A stretch of 64,000 bases of DNA, taken from Acidisoma sp965199065. Its GTDB lineage: Bacteria; Pseudomonadota; Alphaproteobacteria; Acetobacterales; Acetobacteraceae. The stretch is from contig NZ_CBDAQN010000002.1 in NCBI RefSeq assembly GCF_965199065.1, positions 1-64,000 of the forward strand, in the 5' to 3' direction. The notes under the pieces are model-generated. The model did no database searches. It saw only the letters and a list, made by a program, of their open reading frames with translations, and had not been told where the DNA came from. Position 1 is the stretch's first letter, and the number at the start of each line of letters is the position of its first letter. A program made the position numbers and the translations under genes. Positions 42,862 through 52,226 of the stretch are shown here, piece by piece.

Positions 42862-44118
42862 TCAGTCTGCGTTGCTCGGGCGCAGGTCGGCGATCATGAT
42901 CAGGAGCAGTGCTGGAAAGAGCACCGGAGGGAACATGCTGTTGCCGCCATCGAGCAGCAGCAGCACGAGGGTCGGCACGAGCAGGGCCTTCTGCGTGCTC
43001 GTGCGTCGCGCGGTGAGCAGAAACAGAAGGTAGAGCACGAATCCGGGGATGCCGAACTCGAGCGCGATTTTGACCGGCGGGTTGATGATGTAGGCCCAGT
43101 TCGGCGCCATTGCCAGATGCTCGCTCACCCCGGCTCCCAGGCCATACAGAGCGACCCAAGGCTCCCGCGCGAGGACGTAATTCGCAAGCAACCAGGGGGT
43201 CACAAACCGAAAGTGGCCGCTGGACCCGATCTGCGAAAATTCGCCAGTGCGATCGAGAAAGAATTGAAACCACGGTGGAAAGAACACGGCCAGAGCCGCA
43301 ATCGCCAGAAACCCGACTGCCGCAGTGACAAAAGAGAGGATCAGACCGCGGATGCCCAGGCTGAAGGACGCGGTCAGAACGAAGCCTAGGATCATCAGCC
43401 AGCCGGTTCCCGACAATGAGGACAAGAGAGCCGCCGCGAACGCGCCGACGAAGAGGATCCGGCGGAACATGAGTATCTCGATGATGATTGCCAACGCCAT
43501 GAACTGGGAAAAAACAGACGGCTCCACGAGGAACAACCCGTTTGACTTCATGTAGTGGCTCGTGCCGATCGGAATGACGGTGTTGAACGGGCCTTCGAGA
43601 AGCATGTTTGCCGGGACGAAGCTCTTGAACGAGAACAGGCTGACACCGGCAAACTGAACGACGAACTGCACGAGGCCGGCGATCGCCAGGGCCATGAAGA
43701 TGGCGTTGACGAGCCGAAAGAACTTTCTCTCATCGACCGGTTCCGAAAAAACCAGAAGACCGAAACTTGACAGAGCGATGAATTCCACGAGCGACATCCA
43801 GCTCGTGGCTGTGCCGAAGCTGTTCGGATAGGCAGCCTGAATGGCGCTGCCGATCATGATCCAGGTCAGCAGTGCGATGAAGATCATCATGCGTCCGCGG
43901 CTGATCGCAAGGCCGCTCTGCATGACGCCGTACGCCGCGAGGAGCAGCCCGACAGGTCCCACCACGCTCAGGTAGGACGTGCCGCTGAAAATACCGATGC
44001 GCTGCAGGACGATCGCCGATATCAGGACTAGCGCTGTGAAACGCAGGGCGTACGCCTCTTGTCCCGCAGCGCTGTCGGAGCGATAGGAAACGGCGGCCGT
44101 CGGGTTCGCGTACATCAT
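42862..44118 (-). CDS. Wzy/O-antigen ligase-like membrane polymerase
   Basis: Polytopic inner-membrane protein of 418 residues with about 11-12 helices. A large periplasmic loop spans about residues 280-330 (FFDRTGEFSQIGSSGHFRF and YGLGAGVSEH), the usual feature of Wzy polymerases and WaaL ligases. The short GSSGHFR stretch carries an Arg typical of the active loop. It is the only polymerase-type gene in this locus, so it is a good candidate for joining polysaccharide repeat units. ATG 44118 is chosen over the GTG just before it. It is transcribed leftward, against the glycosyltransferase genes. Confidence 0.83.
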   Translation of the reverse strand: MMYANPTAAVSYRSDSAAGQEAYALRFTALVLISAIVLQRIGIFSGTSYLSVVGPVGLLLAAYGVMQSGLAISRGRMMIFIALLTWIMIGSAIQAAYPNSFGTATSWMSLVEFIALSSFGLLVFSEPVDERKFFRLVNAIFMALAIAGLVQFVVQFAGVSLFSFKSFVPANMLLEGPFNTVIPIGTSHYMKSNGLFLVEPSVFSQFMALAIIIEILMFRRILFVGAFAAALLSSLSGTGWLMILGFVLTASFSLGIRGLILSFVTAAVGFLAIAALAVFFPPWFQFFLDRTGEFSQIGSSGHFRFVTPWLLANYVLAREPWVALYGLGAGVSEHLAMAPNWAYIINPPVKIALEFGIPGFVLYLLFLLTARRTSTQKALLVPTLVLLLLDGGNSMFPPVLFPALLLIMIADLRPSNAD

Positions 44119-44598
44119 CACGGCTGCCGTGCCTGGTGTGTAGGCCTGGCGACGAAGCTTGGCGTGCTACAACGCGATTGTAGATGCACTTTAAACCTCA
44201 TATGTTACGGTGCCTCGGTGCACTAGCCTCAGAAGGCTCTTCGAAAACAATCGAAACGCGATATTAAACCTAGGTGCAGGCGCGGTCCGAGCAGGTTGAG
44301 CACTAGTTAATTACTGCATCTGTAGACCATCGTCAGATTGCCCAAACGACGTATTTGACTGTGGCGTGGGGAGCCGTCAGTTCTTTCATCAAAGAGGACC
44401 CCGACCACATGTATCACGCACGACTTGGCGCGGCCTCCGAAATGGGGCGTAGCGCCTACTCTCTTGACAGATTCGCACCTTTGTCGGGTGCTTCAATCTG
44501 CCAGGGGCTGCATGCGCGCCCACGGTTCGACCACACTTTCCGTCTACACCCTCATCACGGATTGGAACGAGGCGACGTTCCTTCTGAAAATCGGTAAG
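44119..44598. other. Divergent regulatory region between polymerase and ExoA-like genes
   Basis: Lower in G+C than its neighbours and without a convincing gene; short open frames lack domains and ribosome-binding sites. It must carry the promoters for the leftward polymerase gene and the rightward glycosyltransferase genes. No specific operator was recognised. Confidence 0.5.
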
Positions 44599-45702
44599 AT
44601 GACGGCTCGCACGGCACATAGAGGTGGCGACGTAATCATCGTCATTCCCGCTCACAACGAGCAGGAGTATATTCGGGATGTCATCTATTCGCTTCAGTCC
44701 GATCTGGATTGCTCCGAGGCGCTAATCGTCGTCGCGGATGACGGAAGCACTGACGCCACTCAATCGATCGTGGAACAGATCGGACGATTGGATCGCCGTG
44801 TCGTGGCGTTCGGCTCGCATAGCCGACTCGGTGTCAGCGCGTCCATCAACCGCGCGGTCAAGCAGTTCGGGGCTGGCTACCGCTGGCTCGTGCGTGTCGA
44901 CGCACACGCGGAATATCCGCCCAACTACGCCTCCCGGCTGGTTCAGGTGGCGGTAGCGCAGGGTGCTACCGCGGTTGTGACGGCAATGACGAGTCGCGGC
45001 AGCACGTGCTTCCAGCGCGCCGCTGCGGCATCTCAGAACTCCTATCTCGGGACCGGCGGCTCGGCGCATCGGATGGTGGGAGGGGCCGGCTCCTGGGTTG
45101 AGCACGGTCACCATGCCCTTGTGGCGCTCGACAGTTTCGTCGCCGCCGGCGGCTATGACGAGACGTTTTCGCATAATGAGGACGCCGAGCTTGACCACCG
45201 TATCCTCGACGCAGGGGGACGCATCTGGTTGGAGCCGGATCTGTCGATCGTTTACTTCCCGCGCAAAACTGCGCGGCTGCTTGCACGCCAATACTACAAA
45301 TATGGTTTCGGCCGGGCGATGACCGTAGCTCGCCACGGAGGACGGAGACGCCTGAGGCAGATCCTCCCTCTCGGCATAGCGCCGGTATGGTTCCTGTTGC
45401 TTCTGTCTCCTCTCTTCCCGCTCGCAGCTCTTCCGTTTCTGGGCTGGGCGGCGATCTGCGTCTGCTTTGGGCTTGCTTTGAGCGTCCGGGGTGGCGTCTG
45501 CGCCGCGCTATCGGGGCCCGCGGCAATGATCATGCAAACGGCGTGGTCGCTTGGCTACTGGACGAGCATTCTTGGCAGACGGAAGCCGGGACCACCCCCG
45601 ACAGAGCTGACGCTACGGCCCTTGCCGCGAGTTGAGCAGCCTCTCGTTCCGCACGGGCATGAAGCATCGGGCTCCGGGCCAGACACGTGGCGGCCGCTGT
45701 GA
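44599..45702 (+). CDS. Family 2 glycosyltransferase, ExoA-like
   Basis: Inverting glycosyltransferase of 367 residues at the inner membrane. The GT2 domain shows VIIVIPAHNEQEYI, the nucleotide-binding VADDGSTDAT, the RVDAHAEYPPNY segment in place of DxD, and the catalytic-base region FSHNEDAELDHRI. Two to three C-terminal helices (about 265-330) follow. This matches ExoA, which adds a glucose during succinoglycan assembly. ATG 44599 is preferred because it directly precedes the conserved domain; the frame stays open upstream. Confidence 0.9.
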   Translation: MTARTAHRGGDVIIVIPAHNEQEYIRDVIYSLQSDLDCSEALIVVADDGSTDATQSIVEQIGRLDRRVVAFGSHSRLGVSASINRAVKQFGAGYRWLVRVDAHAEYPPNYASRLVQVAVAQGATAVVTAMTSRGSTCFQRAAAASQNSYLGTGGSAHRMVGGAGSWVEHGHHALVALDSFVAAGGYDETFSHNEDAELDHRILDAGGRIWLEPDLSIVYFPRKTARLLARQYYKYGFGRAMTVARHGGRRRLRQILPLGIAPVWFLLLLSPLFPLAALPFLGWAAICVCFGLALSVRGGVCAALSGPAAMIMQTAWSLGYWTSILGRRKPGPPPTELTLRPLPRVEQPLVPHGHEASGSGPDTWRPL

Positions 45703-45745
45703 CAGGTGGATCCCTTGGCCTGATGCGGAAAGCGATTGACCCACA

Positions 45746-47203
45746 ATGCCAGTAACCAGCGGCCGGACAGCGAATTCGCTGCTTTGGAGCGCCGTCGAGA
45801 ATGGCAGCCTTGCCATCATATCCTTCGGCTCTCTGATCGTTTTTTCGCGGCTGCTTTCCGCGTCGGACTTCGGGTTGTTCTCGATCGTCTCGGCGATCGC
45901 GGAGTTGCTCGGGATGGTGGTGACCATGCTGTTCCACGACGCGCTGGTGCAGCGTGTCGAGGTCAACGACTACCATTTCGACACCGCGTTCACGGTGGGC
46001 TGCGCGATGAGTCTCGTCATGCTGGTCGCCTGCTGGGGCTTTGCCGTGCCGTTCGAGCACCTCGTTCATATGCCCGGTGCGGGCAAAGTTCTGGGCTGTA
46101 TGGGATTTGTCTTTCCCTGCCTTGCAGTCAGCGCGACGATCGTGGCGAGGCAGCGCCGGGAGTTCGGGTTCAAGGCTCTTGCGATCCGTTCGCTGGCCGG
46201 GCGCGTTCTGGGCGGCGTCATCGGCATTGCCGCAGCCTTGTGGGGCGCCGGCGTCTGGAGTCTCGTGTTCCAGCAAGTCGTGACGGCGCTCATCGGTTCA
46301 CTCGCACTATGGTTGACCTGTGATCGCCTGCCGCGGTTCCGGTTCCGTGGCGTCGAGTTCCGCCAGCTCCTTACATTTGGAGTTTTTGCGGTCGGCGGAC
46401 TGTTCGTCGCTTTCTCCATCAAGCGACTGTTCACGATCTTCGCAGGCCTTTTCCTTGGCGTGGCCACGGCGGGATACCTTAATCTTGGGTTTCGCGTGGT
46501 CGACGTCTTCTGGTCGATTTCGGCGACCGCCGTGGGACAGGTGTCTCTGCCGATGCTTGCGGGACTGCAGACAGACTCCATCCGGTTGAAGCGCGCATAC
46601 CGACGCTCGGTGGAATATGCTTGTCTCCTGCTCTACCCGTGTTTCGTCGGCATCGCCGTCACGGCACCGGAGCTGGTCGCGATCATCTTTGGCAAGCACT
46701 GGGCCCCGGTTGTACCATGTGTTGCCGCGCTCGCGGTATTGGTGCTGGTGCAAGCGCCGCGCCTGTTCACCACCCCTGTGCTGACGGCCGTGGGACGCCC
46801 ACGAGATCCTCTCTTTGCCGTGGCCATCGAACTCGTGTTCATGCTGACGATGATCGGCGTGTTCGGACTCCACAGCCTCATGTGGGCGACCGGGCTATGG
46901 ATCGCCAGCGAATGCATGCAGATACCGGTTTCGACCTGGATACTTCGCCGCGCCACCGGGTTCAGCTTGGCTGATCAATTTGGCGGTGCGGTGACGCCGC
47001 TGCTTGCCTCGATGGCCATGGCCTGCGTCGTGGTGGCGTTGCGCAGGCTGCTGCCCCCAGACCTCGGCGTGGAGCCTCGGCTGGCGATGCTCATCCTGGC
47101 TGGCGTTGCGGCCTACTTTCTCTCGCTTGTGTTGCTCAACCGTAAGCTCATTCCTACCTTTTTTGACTTCATCAGGTCCGGGTTCTTAAAAGTCAGCGGC
47201 TGA
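45746..47203 (+). CDS. Polysaccharide flippase, Wzx/MOP family
   Basis: Inner-membrane transporter of 485 residues with about 12-14 helices, similar to ExoT/GumJ-type lipid-linked oligosaccharide flippases. The N-terminal block LLWSAVENGSLAIISFGSLIVFSRLLSASDFGLF is the MOP-family start, and a second-half counterpart appears at GLFVAFSIKRLFTIFAGLFLGVATAGYLNLGFR. It would move undecaprenyl-linked repeat units to the periplasm. The gene lies between the ExoA-like glycosyltransferase and the secreted hydrolase, all on the same strand. Confidence 0.88.
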   Translation: MPVTSGRTANSLLWSAVENGSLAIISFGSLIVFSRLLSASDFGLFSIVSAIAELLGMVVTMLFHDALVQRVEVNDYHFDTAFTVGCAMSLVMLVACWGFAVPFEHLVHMPGAGKVLGCMGFVFPCLAVSATIVARQRREFGFKALAIRSLAGRVLGGVIGIAAALWGAGVWSLVFQQVVTALIGSLALWLTCDRLPRFRFRGVEFRQLLTFGVFAVGGLFVAFSIKRLFTIFAGLFLGVATAGYLNLGFRVVDVFWSISATAVGQVSLPMLAGLQTDSIRLKRAYRRSVEYACLLLYPCFVGIAVTAPELVAIIFGKHWAPVVPCVAALAVLVLVQAPRLFTTPVLTAVGRPRDPLFAVAIELVFMLTMIGVFGLHSLMWATGLWIASECMQIPVSTWILRRATGFSLADQFGGAVTPLLASMAMACVVVALRRLLPPDLGVEPRLAMLILAGVAAYFLSLVLLNRKLIPTFFDFIRSGFLKVSG

Positions 47204-47225
47204 CCGCTCTCGGAGGAACTCGCCC

Positions 47226-48236
47226 ATGAACCGCATTAGAACCGGCTTGTGCGGTATTGTGCTTGCGTTGTGCCTGACGACCGCCTTGACCATCCCCGCA
47301 TTGGCCGGTTCGGCGGGAAGCGCCGGTCCTGCCCCCGACATGCCGCCGGCATCAACACGGCACTATCTCAGCGGGGTATATGCCGGCCCTACCGATGACA
47401 GCACGCCCACGCTCATGGGCTATCGCTGGGACTACACGATCGGCCGGTCCTACCAGGACACCTGCGCGGGCTGCGGCGTTTCCGGCCTCAGCTATCTCCA
47501 CGGCTACCCCGTCGTGATCGACATACAGCATGTGCAGCCGAGCTACCCGGATTTCAAAGCGGCGGCGGAGGGGCGCTACGACACCTACTACCGCCAGACG
47601 GCGGCGGCGCTAGCTCCCTATGCCCACGAGATATACGCGGTCCGCATCGACAGTGAATTCAACGGGTCCTGGGCGGTCAGCACGCCATTCACAGGTTGGT
47701 TTCCAGTATCCAGGTCAACCTGGATCGCCGGCTTCAGGCGCCTGGTGCTCGCCGTGCGACAGGAGTTGCCAAACGCCAAGATCATCTGGAATCCCAACAT
47801 CGGCCAGCACGACCCGTTTCCCTATTACCCCGGGGACGATGTCGTCGACCTCATCGGTCCAGATGTCTACTGCAATCCCGCTCACTACGGATCGGCCGCC
47901 GCCTGCTGGAAGGACTTCCTCGGCCACGCAAACGGGGTCAATCTGAATGCCATTGCGAGCTTTGCGCTAACACATCACAAGGCGCTCGCGATTCCGGAAT
48001 GGGCCGACCTCTTCGGTGACGGCTTCTTTATCAAGCAGATGCAGGAATGGATGGATCAAAATAACGTCGTCCTACAGTCCTACTGGGACAGTGGAGACGA
48101 CCTGGGCAGGCCGGGAAGCCTGCTCGACCTACCAACCAATCAGAAGGCCTATGTCAAGGCCTTCGGACACCGCCCCTATGCCGGAACCTTCTGGAGTTCC
48201 ATTCTCCCGATCCCTGCTGGCGCGACGGAGCATTGA
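47226..48236 (+). CDS. Secreted GH26-like glycoside hydrolase
   Basis: Extracellular or periplasmic (alpha/beta)8-barrel hydrolase of 336 residues. A signal peptide covers about residues 1-27 (ending ALA). GH26-type active-site glutamates are visible: Glu144 in RIDSEFNGSW (acid/base) and Glu258 in AIPEWADLF (nucleophile). IIWNPN precedes the usual loop, and DVYCNP resembles the strand 6 region. GGAGGA precedes ATG 47226. Family members cut beta-mannans and related chains. In a polysaccharide locus it may trim the polymer or release stalled chains. Its last 61 bases overlap the convergent glycosyltransferase gene. Confidence 0.85.
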   Translation: MNRIRTGLCGIVLALCLTTALTIPALAGSAGSAGPAPDMPPASTRHYLSGVYAGPTDDSTPTLMGYRWDYTIGRSYQDTCAGCGVSGLSYLHGYPVVIDIQHVQPSYPDFKAAAEGRYDTYYRQTAAALAPYAHEIYAVRIDSEFNGSWAVSTPFTGWFPVSRSTWIAGFRRLVLAVRQELPNAKIIWNPNIGQHDPFPYYPGDDVVDLIGPDVYCNPAHYGSAAACWKDFLGHANGVNLNAIASFALTHHKALAIPEWADLFGDGFFIKQMQEWMDQNNVVLQSYWDSGDDLGRPGSLLDLPTNQKAYVKAFGHRPYAGTFWSSILPIPAGATEH

Positions 48237-49138
48237 GAAGCCACCTTCTCCCAATCCGTACCGACCGCCATATGCTTTGTTTCAAGATGCGTGATCAGAG
48301 CCGGCTCCGGCGCCATAAGGATCCGATGCCTGGAGGGCTTCAGGATGCGCATCAGGCTGTACAGATTGATGCCCATTCGCACGCCGCAGATCGCCGCCCG
48401 ACGAGCAAATCCGCCGGATGTCTCGCTATTAAGCAGCGTCTGAACCAGCGATTTCATGGGATAGGGCGTGAACCCCTGATACATGAGACACGTCGTGTGG
48501 TCGTAGGCGCCACCCGTGTACATCGCACGCATCATCATCGCGTGGTCTTCGACGAGAGCCTGCACGCGGACGCCGAAAGTCGACGTAGTGCTCAGGGCAC
48601 GGCGCCAAGGATGACCGTTGATGAGCGTCACCTCGGAGTCTGACCATCCACGCGGTTTGCGGTGAACATCCTCGAACGCGGTTCCGTTCGGCTCGCGCAT
48701 TCCAATCAGGGCGTAGAGACCAAAATAAGCGGCTTCTGGAAACGCTTCTGTTGCAGCAAGAAGATCCACGAAAGCGTGCGGCTGGTAAAGATAGTCATCT
48801 TCCGCAAACCAGACCAAATCATCCTTCGGCCAGGATCGCACGATCGGAAGTTCCAGAATTGCCTTCAGCGATCCTCTCATACCCAAGCGCGACCGCATCA
48901 CCACCTCGCCTGAGGCTTTCATAAGTTCCAGGCGATTGTCAGGGATGGGACCGTCATTCATGAAGATAAGCTCTGCCGTTCCAGGCTTCAGTTGCTGAAA
49001 AGCCTGGATCAGAGAGATGAGCGAAAGGCGCTTGCTGTAGTAGTCAGGTCGCCCCTTCTTGTTCTCTCCGGCATAGGATCGACTGATTATATGAAGCACG
49101 CAGTTTAGCTCCAAAAACGACACCGCCCGAAGCATCAT
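48176..49138 (-). CDS. Glycosyltransferase-like protein, GT-A fold
   Basis: Cytoplasmic protein of about 320 residues with a GT-A-like pattern. The N-terminal strand CVLHIISRSY is followed by KRLSLISLIQAFQQL, LIFMNDGPIPDN and the acidic DLVWFAEDDYLYQP, a DxD-like metal site. Exact family is not recognised. ATG 49138 is my choice because residues before it are Arg-rich and do not look like a domain. An ATG at 49228 and the TTG at 49264 remain possible. It runs convergently into the GH26 gene with a 61-base overlap and is transcribed against most of the locus. Confidence 0.72.
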   Translation of the reverse strand: MMLRAVSFLELNCVLHIISRSYAGENKKGRPDYYSKRLSLISLIQAFQQLKPGTAELIFMNDGPIPDNRLELMKASGEVVMRSRLGMRGSLKAILELPIVRSWPKDDLVWFAEDDYLYQPHAFVDLLAATEAFPEAAYFGLYALIGMREPNGTAFEDVHRKPRGWSDSEVTLINGHPWRRALSTTSTFGVRVQALVEDHAMMMRAMYTGGAYDHTTCLMYQGFTPYPMKSLVQTLLNSETSGGFARRAAICGVRMGINLYSLMRILKPSRHRILMAPEPALITHLETKHMAVGTDWEKVASQCSVAPAGIGRMELQKVPA

Positions 49139-49418
49139 GCAGCAGATGTTGGGCTTCTCGCGCGGTCTTAGCCAGTGAGCACGGCCGGTGGAATACCTTC
49201 TTCCGCCCAAGCGCCGAGATGGCATCATTCCTAAGTGGCGGTCGAAGCTAAGTCTATTGTTCAATGGTCGGTTAAGCCGGCGGATGCGGTAAGAAGCGGT
49301 GGTATGAGTTCCTCAAGCAATCGAGCCGCCTCGGTTATCTAATGCGCACCGGGCCGCTCCTGGCCTTCCAGTGAGAGTTTAGGGACTTCATGATTTGCAC
49401 CATTCAAACGGCAGGCGC

Positions 49419-50618
49419 ATGCGCATCGCTTTGATTGATCCCTCGCTTTTTTCATTGCCGTATGATCGTGCTTTGGCATCGGGCCTGGGCCGGATCGGCC
49501 ACACGGTGGCGCTGCACGGGCGCGCGCTCCGGTCGGGGGATGGGTCTCCGGGAACGATCGCCATCCACAAGTCATTTTATCCCATCTCGGAAGGTCCGGT
49601 TTGCCAGAGCCTCCCAGGGCCTCTGCGTCTTGGCATCAAAGGGGTCGATCACGCCTGGTCGATGTGGCGGCTCCTCAAGCAGCTCAGGCGTGAGGCTCCG
49701 GACGTCATCCATTTTCAATGGCTTCCGCTTCCTCTCCTTGACCGGGCATTTCTGAAGGCACTCCGCCAAGTGGCGCCGATTGTGCTCACGGTTCACGACA
49801 CAAACCCATTCAATGGCGAGGCCTCTGCTGCGATCCAGCGCCAAGGTGTAGGCGCGTGCCTGTTCCAGTTCGACCGCCTCATCGTGCACACGAAGCAGGG
49901 CGAGGAACGGCTACAGAAACTTGGAATGCCGAAGGAGCGTATAACCGTACTTCCGCATGGAATGCTGGTCGACCCCGTTCCTACCGCCCCTGATGCCATG
50001 GAGGGACGCCTGACGTTCCTGCTCTTCGGAAAAATCAAGCCCTATAAGGGCGCCGATCTCTTGATCAAGGCATTGGCGGGGCTGCCGCCTTCGCTGCGCG
50101 CGCAAGCCCGCGTGCGAATCGTGGGAAAACCCTACATGGATGTCTCTGCCCTGCAGGCGCAAGCCGCGGCAGCTGGTGTGATTGTCGAGATTGAAACCGG
50201 CTTTGTGGAGGATGAGGAGATTGCGAGCCTCTTCTCTCACAGCACGGTCGCAACTTTTCCGTATCGGGAGATCGAGGCAAGCGGCGTGCTGTTCCTCGCT
50301 CTGGCGCACGGTCGCCCCATCATCGCCTCCCGCCTTGGCGCCTTTGGCGAGTTGCTGACGGACGGCCAGCACGGCGCACTCGTGCCTGTCGAAGATGTCC
50401 CCGCTTTGACCAAGGCGTTGCAGCACATGCTCAGCGATCGTGCGTTTGCCGCAGCCTGTGCGGCCTCGGTGCAGGAACTGGCTGGCAGCATCCCGGATTG
50501 GGATACGATCGCCGACCGCACCGTCGGCGTCTACCGCGATGCGGATCGCGCGCGCGCAGCGTCCGTTGTCGAAAAGCCCGCTCTGACAGTACATCCACTG
50601 ACCAGCACTTCTCGATAA
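49419..50618 (+). CDS. Family 4-type glycosyltransferase (GT-B)
   Basis: Retaining glycosyltransferase of 399 residues. The N-terminal domain opens MRIALIDPSLFSLPYDRALASGL. The C-terminal domain has FLLFGKIKPYKGADLLIKAL, IVGKPY and FPYREIEASGVLFLALAHGRPII, which carries the EX7E-type donor-sugar site. ATG 49419 is chosen as it begins the conserved strand; an earlier ATG 24 bases upstream is possible. The acyltransferase gene follows after 6 bases. Confidence 0.9.
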   Translation: MRIALIDPSLFSLPYDRALASGLGRIGHTVALHGRALRSGDGSPGTIAIHKSFYPISEGPVCQSLPGPLRLGIKGVDHAWSMWRLLKQLRREAPDVIHFQWLPLPLLDRAFLKALRQVAPIVLTVHDTNPFNGEASAAIQRQGVGACLFQFDRLIVHTKQGEERLQKLGMPKERITVLPHGMLVDPVPTAPDAMEGRLTFLLFGKIKPYKGADLLIKALAGLPPSLRAQARVRIVGKPYMDVSALQAQAAAAGVIVEIETGFVEDEEIASLFSHSTVATFPYREIEASGVLFLALAHGRPIIASRLGAFGELLTDGQHGALVPVEDVPALTKALQHMLSDRAFAAACAASVQELAGSIPDWDTIADRTVGVYRDADRARAASVVEKPALTVHPLTSTSR

Positions 50619-50624
50619 GAGCCG

Positions 50625-51803
50625 ATGTCAAACACACCTGAGGCGCGCGTAATAGACCCGGCGGTAACCTGCCGCGGGTCGACACGACCGGTATCCAACG
50701 AGGGTAAGATAGCACAGACGCCGACTGGCTCCCGCTCGGCATTCAACCCTTACGTCCAGGGAGCGCGGGGAGCGTTCTGTCTGCTGCTCTTCGTTTTTCA
50801 CGTTGCCAATTCGGGCCTCCCGAGTTTCGGCTTCCTCTCTGCTGGCGTCGCCAATCACTTTCTACTGTCGTTGCAGTACGGAGTTGAGCTTTTCTTCCTG
50901 ATCAGCGGCTACGTGATCGTCGGCGTGATCCGCAAATCCAGCAGCCCCTGGAAGTTTCTGCGCGATAGGGCGATCAGGATTCTGCCTGTTCTTTGGGCAA
51001 CGATGCCGTTCGTGCTGACGCTGGAGTATCTCGGGCATCGATTTGGCGTCAATGACATACCTCTTTTCGACCTGTTCCCGATACTACTGGCAAATCTCCT
51101 TTGCCTTCCCCCTGTGGTCCCGCTTCCGCTGCTTCATCAAGCAGCTTGGTCTTTGAGTTTCGAATTCAGCTTCTACTTGTTCGCAGCCGTTTCGATCTGG
51201 TGGCGGCGCTATCACAGCTGGATGGCCTATCTTCTGGCGTTTCCCATCGCGATGTTTCTCTACCTCCATCCCAGAGCGTGGTTCTTCGTTCCAGGGGTGC
51301 TGGTGGCGTCAGGCCTGCTCTCGCACCCGTTTCTACGGCGGTTCACGCGGCATCCCGCACCGTTCCTGGCGCTGTTTCTGGGAGCGTGGTGGGAGGTGAT
51401 CGGTCTCGATACGAACCAGACCATGTCGGGATGGGGCGCGTCGAGCTTCGTTTTCCTTTTCATTGCTCTGGCTGCCGCGACGATCGCCTTCAAAGGCATA
51501 GTCGACGGCGACGGCTGGATCGGGGCGTTGCTGACATCGCGCGTGATGCAGTTTCTGGGGCTGATTAGCTACAGCCTCTACATGTGGGAGTTCATCACGA
51601 TGGCTGTCGTCAAGCGCGTGATCGAGACATCAGGTCTTCCACTGGTCCTGGGTGTGTGGTCTCAGGTGACGTTCTTCATCCTCGCTTTCCCTATCACCGT
51701 CTTCGTGGCATGGATCAGCCAGCGATTGATCGAACAAGGCGTCTGCGGATGGCTCAGAAATCTTGCGAGACGCCCTTCTCATGCGGTCAATCAACCGACC
51801 TGA
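50625..51803 (+). CDS. Membrane acyltransferase 3 family (OafA-like)
   Basis: Inner-membrane acyltransferase of 392 residues with about 10 helices. The N-terminal catalytic region has QGARGAFCLLLFVFHVANSG, with the conserved Arg/His of the R-x(10)-H pattern (here GARGAF...FHV), and GVELFFLISGYV. LRDRAIRILPVLW matches the family's second conserved block. A polar, disordered N-terminus of about 40 residues is unusual. It probably adds acetyl, succinyl or similar groups to the polysaccharide. It follows the GT4 gene by 6 bases, so they are co-transcribed. Confidence 0.9.
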   Translation: MSNTPEARVIDPAVTCRGSTRPVSNEGKIAQTPTGSRSAFNPYVQGARGAFCLLLFVFHVANSGLPSFGFLSAGVANHFLLSLQYGVELFFLISGYVIVGVIRKSSSPWKFLRDRAIRILPVLWATMPFVLTLEYLGHRFGVNDIPLFDLFPILLANLLCLPPVVPLPLLHQAAWSLSFEFSFYLFAAVSIWWRRYHSWMAYLLAFPIAMFLYLHPRAWFFVPGVLVASGLLSHPFLRRFTRHPAPFLALFLGAWWEVIGLDTNQTMSGWGASSFVFLFIALAAATIAFKGIVDGDGWIGALLTSRVMQFLGLISYSLYMWEFITMAVVKRVIETSGLPLVLGVWSQVTFFILAFPITVFVAWISQRLIEQGVCGWLRNLARRPSHAVNQPT

Positions 51804-52226
51804 TCAACTGGTTGGCTCGTTGGCCACGTTAATCACAGGCTTGCCCCTACCGCCATGACACAATGCTTCCAGCGCCATGGTTGACAATGGAAGCGCTATC
51901 CCGCGAGCAGTAATTCTCAAGCAGAACAAGCCCTTAGCTACAACAGCCAAGGATCGACCTAGTCCTTAAGCCTTAGGATGTACTGTCTATTTGGTGGTAT
52001 AGGCTCGGTAGCGAGCGGATGCCACTGTCGGTCAACGAAACCAGTCCGGCCATATCAGGCCAGACCAGCCGCCTGACTATCTGCCGTGAGCTCAACTCCA
52101 CCGTTCACATTGAGAACATAATCCATTGTATATGAGGCACCCGGTGGTCTTGGCCTGTTCGAGACAAGCCGCTTTTTCATTGGACCAGCACCCGGCCTTC
52201 TCAGGCTTTTTGGGGCAAGACGCATC
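51804..52226. other. Intergenic region, probable promoter; no gene seen
   Basis: Separates the acyltransferase gene from the AAA ATPase gene. No open frame here has recognisable domains. A CAACC/GGTTG inverted repeat overlaps the end of the acyltransferase gene at 51792-51814. A promoter for the ATPase and chain-length genes is expected before 52227. Confidence 0.5.
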
